Part shown: piece after piece, positions 60,836 to 64,000 of the stretch
Layout of the letters: every line of letters starts with the position of its first letter
Numbering within the stretch: the first letter of the stretch is position 1
Source: Ianthella basta
Lineage: Eukaryota > Porifera > Demospongiae > Verongiida > Ianthellidae
Length of the DNA: 64,000 nt
Reading direction: 5' to 3'
Assembly: GCA_964019415.1 (NCBI GenBank)
Contig: OZ025878.1
Location: forward strand, 3,910,512 to 3,974,511
Notes under the pieces: generated by a model
What the model saw: only the letters and a program-made list of their open reading frames with translations
What the model was told of the DNA's origin: nothing
Databases searched by the model: none
Translations under genes and position numbers: made by a program

Positions 60836-61270
60836 CTACACATCTGCAATTATGTACTCATAGTGTATCTTATGCAGAATAGTTAATAGAATAGTTAATA
60901 GGATTTGACCCTCAGCAAGCTGAAGGTCCATGGATTCCATCGCTGGGTGGTGGTGGGACGATCTGGATCCTCTGATGCACATGATGGAGCAGCAGAGCAG
61001 GGCAAAACTCAAACGGCAATGAAGCCATCCTATAGTCTTACTGTAGGGGACATCCCTCTTCTCGCTGAGCATTGAGGTCAGTCGTTTGTAGAACACTGTT
61101 GCTGCTTTGCCCATTCCTCCTGTGGATGACAACACCAGAGGGGTGAAAGCTGCAAGGGCCCTAGAAACTGCCAAAACTCTGCCCCCGAAAGTCAGAATTG
61201 CTGTGCAAATCATGCCCCAAACATTACTAGGACACAGACAAAACAACTCTGAGATTCGATCTCCCATCCC
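60836..61270 (-). mobile_element. Retroelement protein C-terminus, minus strand
   Basis: The open frame 60836-61267 reads FTPLVLSSTGGMGKAATVFY, KRLTSMLSEKRDVPYSKTIG, WLHCRLSFALLC, IMCIRGSRSS and a final IDL-like tail. This is the C-terminal end common to a large family of retroelement polymerase proteins in invertebrates (STGGMG..A..FYKRL...L..KR..PYS...GWLRC.LSFALLR.AIMCIRG.RS). The upstream polymerase part is missing. Confidence 0.65.
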
Positions 61271-61744
61271 AATTGTCCAAGACCAGTAGCATGACTAGCG
61301 AGGCCCGTTCGTTGTCCCCCTCGGTAGGGTCAGTACCTTCCAATACCCTGTCATTTTCCCTCTCGGGCAACACTCTCCTCAGCTTCTCCTGGAAGTCGCG
61401 AAGCTACAGCACCATCAATGCCACGCTCAATTCACGGAATTGCCCCCTTATCTATCATCATCCCAGTCCACCTCCACTTGGGGACAACTGAATGGGCAAG
61501 ACTTAATTCACACAGGCTATCACGGCAGCCTATGCTAAGGTCACCCACTGGAGGCGAAACCTTTGTCATTTAAAAACCTAGAAAGACTGTTACTGAACTC
61601 GCTGTGCCAGCAGCAATTGCGACAGCAATCACAAATCCTTACAGAGGAGATGCGGAGCTACTTGTGATGGTGAGACACTGTACTGCATGAGGGTACCGCA
61701 CAGGGTGATCCACTGGCTACTGGTAATCCGTAGGGGGCATTTCG

Positions 61745-62277
61745 GGATCACTTACTCTGCGCTACAGTTGGGTCTTGGAACGACTTCCCTCCCACTGCAT
61801 CTGCAACAAACCATTTGATGTACACCATGCGTTGAACTGTCCCACCGAAGGATTCCCAACAACATACCACAATGAGGTCCAAGATCTTCTAGCCTCCCTC
61901 CTCAGTGCAGTCTTCCCCCCCCCAACACTGTGGTTGAGCCAGTCCTCCAGCCAATCACAAGGGAGATCTATCAACGGAGTTCAACATCCATGGACAACAG
62001 AGCATGCCTTGAAATTCAAGCAAGAGGTTTCTGGGAAGTTGGTCCGAGGTTGCTTTTGGATGTCAGGATCTCAATCCTGACACACCCTCCAACCACACCT
62101 GCACCTCTGCCGCCTGGTGGTGCTAGCCCACTCACAGACACCTTCATGAAGCACCTGGCCTCCATTGAACTTGCAGAGAAGAGGGATGTGGCATACTGCA
62201 CCATCAATGGCTGGCTGCCTTCCAGACTCACCTTCAGCCTTCTCAGATCATGTGTGATGTGCATTCAGGGCTCATGA
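61745..62277 (+). mobile_element. Retroelement C-terminus, plus strand, frameshifted
   Basis: One frame has LPSHCICNKPFDVHHALNCP and then HNEVQDLLASLLSAV, a zinc-knuckle pattern C-x-C-x7-H-x4-C. A second frame continues with EPVLQPI, NRACLEIQARGFWE, LLLDVRI and later LAEKRDVAYC and LLRSCVMCIQGS. Together they give the order zinc knuckle, DVR-type nuclease-like segment, KR..PYS end, as in complete proteins of the family at 60836-61270. The frame change and stop codons make it a dead copy. The two remnants point towards each other. Confidence 0.65.
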
Positions 62278-63303
62278 TCCAGAGCTGGCCATGTATTCCA
62301 TTACAGCACACCAGACAATGCCGTCATGGAGTCCCAACTCCAGCTTGACTAAGAACTACAATCCATGACAACAGTACAAGAAGTATCCCATGAAAATTTA
62401 ATCCAATTTACTCTTCTATTACTTGAACTGTCTTTTAAGTTGCACTTCGAAGTAATGCGACAATTACTGCTAATATAAACTACTGTTTCCCTGCAAAATC
62501 TGAACATAACAACACTGTAGTTTGCAAGCCAAGTAAGAGGCCTATGCAATGATATTTGTTTACAATCAACAGCCATATGCAGTATTTGGAGAAATAACTA
62601 TCTGCAATTGTTAAATTCCAATCATTATGTTAGATGCACAAGATGTCCTTTTTCTGAATAATCTCAGGACATTCATAAAGGCTCCCTCTCTACAACATTC
62701 CAAGCAACCCTGCAAATGTTATGCCAACTAGGCTAAAAGGAGAGGTTACTCTTTCCAATTAGTCCACCATTAGAATTGGTGTTTATTGAAGACCTTGGCC
62801 TGAAGATTTGCTAAGAACCAGGTGTCCCATGTAGTTCATCTATCTCTGCTTCAGTATTCTGGTTCTTAAACACCTTGCATGATCAATAATGTGATTGTTA
62901 AGTTGGATGGTTAAATTTGGTCTGCTTCAGCTGTTTCTTGCTCAGCAGGTGGATGACACCTACCTTCAAGTTTGCATGGAGTACTCTTTGATGACAAATA
63001 CTTATTGAAGAAGTGTGGCAGGGCTGGCCTCATATATAGAGTTTTCTTCAGGACAGTGTAAGGGATCTGGTCCAGTAGATTGGAAGTGGATAATGACTTT
63101 TATGTCACAATAACATTCCTAGTGCTGCTTCTACGATTTCACAGGTAACAATTGCTGGTGGGGGAGCTTCCAGCATCCATGACAATGTGATGTAAATGAG
63201 TGCAGCCTTGGTATGTAGGAGTTAGTGAAGTAGGACTCAGCTTCCCGCTTACTGAAGGGTACGTTTGCTTGCAGTAAGCCACTGCGAGGCAATAGATTGA
63301 AAT
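62278..63303. other. Non-coding region
   Basis: No exon, element end or simple repeat that I can support. Confidence 0.45.
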
Positions 63304-63443
63304 GGTAATCACTGAATATTACGTCAAACCCACCAACTACACGAGTATTGGTGTCACAGTTAGTAGGTTGGCCGGGCACGAAGCCCTTTTGGTTGGCAAC
63401 CAGTGATTGCGTCCCTCAGTCATTCAACAAAGATGGAAGATCC

Positions 63444-63485
63444 ATAGACAGCTGTTTCTCCCTGATTGGAGCTCATCAGTGTGGC
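63444..63485 (-). ncRNA. Hammerhead ribozyme, left arm of the foldback
   Basis: On the minus strand CCACA, CTGATGA, a weakened stem II, GAAA, the ACA/TGT stem III and the cleavage C are all present. Stem I has one C-A mismatch (CCACA against TATGG), and stem II has weak pairs. The core is intact, so slow cleavage is possible. Confidence 0.6.
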
Positions 63486-63632
63486 ATACTGATAGTTGAG
63501 GGTGGATGACTGGCTGCTTCTGTATCCACCACAAGTTAAACATTTGTGGTGGATACAGTAACTTGTGCTTTCAACGCCCTGTTGAAACTATAAGTGTTTA
63601 ACTTGTGGTGGATACCCTCAACCATCAGTACG

Positions 63633-63676
63633 CCACACTGATGAGCCCCAATCTGAGCTAAAAAGCTGTATGTGGC
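63633..63676 (+). ncRNA. Degenerate hammerhead, right arm of the foldback
   Basis: CCACA and CTGATGA are kept (63633-63644), but GAAA has become TAAA and stem III is broken. The G12 equivalent needed for catalysis is lost, so it is expected to be inactive. Confidence 0.55.
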
Positions 63677-64000
63677 TCTTCCATCTTTATTGGATGACTG
63701 AGGGACGCGATCACTGGTTACCAATCAATAGGGCTTCATGCCCCCCAACCAACTGTGACACCAGGAGTGCATAATTATGCGCTCATGGTGACACCAATAC
63801 TATTGGTGTCACCATGTTGGTGGGTTTGGAGTAATATCCAGTGATTACCGTTTCCTGCTTGCTGCATTAATTGGTTTTATTGCAGTGAAACTCTCATCAA
63901 TGATTTTCTTGGAAAGACATCTGGAGGTAGTGGTAGCACTCTCACTCTGCTAGCTCTTGCTCATGCTGCCTACAGCATGCTTAACTGTCACAAACAGCTT

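Larger units (their letters stand above)
63304..63849. mobile_element. 546-bp foldback of two hammerhead-bearing repeat arms
   Basis: The ends ggtaatcact and agtgattacc are complements. The arms run towards a centre near 63540 where 'gtatccaccacaagttaaac' faces its complement. Each arm matches the single arm at 53895-54078. Tail-to-tail arms are typical of rearranged Penelope-like or retrozyme copies. Confidence 0.65.

Overview
This 64-kb window is nuclear DNA from an animal, most probably a demosponge. The sequence shows many GT-AG introns, Calx-beta domain exons, an ANK-ROC-COR gene carrying CARD and DEATH domains, a THAP-type zinc finger exon, remnants of LINE-type retroelements, hammerhead ribozymes and very long (CA)n tracts. 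The sponge assignment is inference. It rests on tandem Calx-beta domains with a cysteine-rich C-terminal region, which matches what is known of sponge aggregation factors (AFs) and their C-terminal 'Wreath' domain, and on the expansion of death-fold Roco proteins. I could not align it to any genome.

Layout. 1-9161 (+): the 3' part of an AF-like gene, made of six Calx-beta domains in an A-B-A-B-A-B order (two exons each, all phase 1), then a 558-nt exon and a terminal exon. 9162-11400: 3' flank, repeated near 36-38 kb. 11980-17153 (-): a decayed ANK-ROC-COR / CARD / DEATH gene that also holds an SH3 exon. 17308-22178: a 4.9-kb insertion-like block with a THAP exon, a terminal-inverted-repeat element and two LINE 3' ends. 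22178-27180: flank repeated at 31.9-35.5 kb. 27716-31769 (-): a second ANK-ROC-COR / CARD / DEATH gene that is open in every recognised exon. 35923-38257: a copy of the AF terminal exon and its 3' flank, containing a (CA)n tract of about 570 bp. 38.3-48 kb: mostly non-coding, with inverted and dispersed repeats. 48195-48457 (-): a diverged AF terminal exon. 49281-59035 (+): a small secreted Calx-beta-like gene with a TATA box, a signal-peptide exon and a long intron full of MITE-like elements. 53.9-54.1 kb and 63.3-63.85 kb: hammerhead-bearing repeats. 60.8-62.3 kb: two oppositely oriented remnants of one retroelement family.

How the pieces may relate. AF-like proteins are extracellular adhesion and self-recognition molecules. 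ANK-ROC-COR-CARD-DEATH proteins are intracellular signalling molecules with death-fold effector modules. Both occur here in several copies at different stages of decay, interleaved in one segmental duplication. The window therefore looks like a birth-and-death gene cluster that physically links surface recognition genes with putative cell-death signalling genes. The linkage is seen in the sequence; any functional link is inference.
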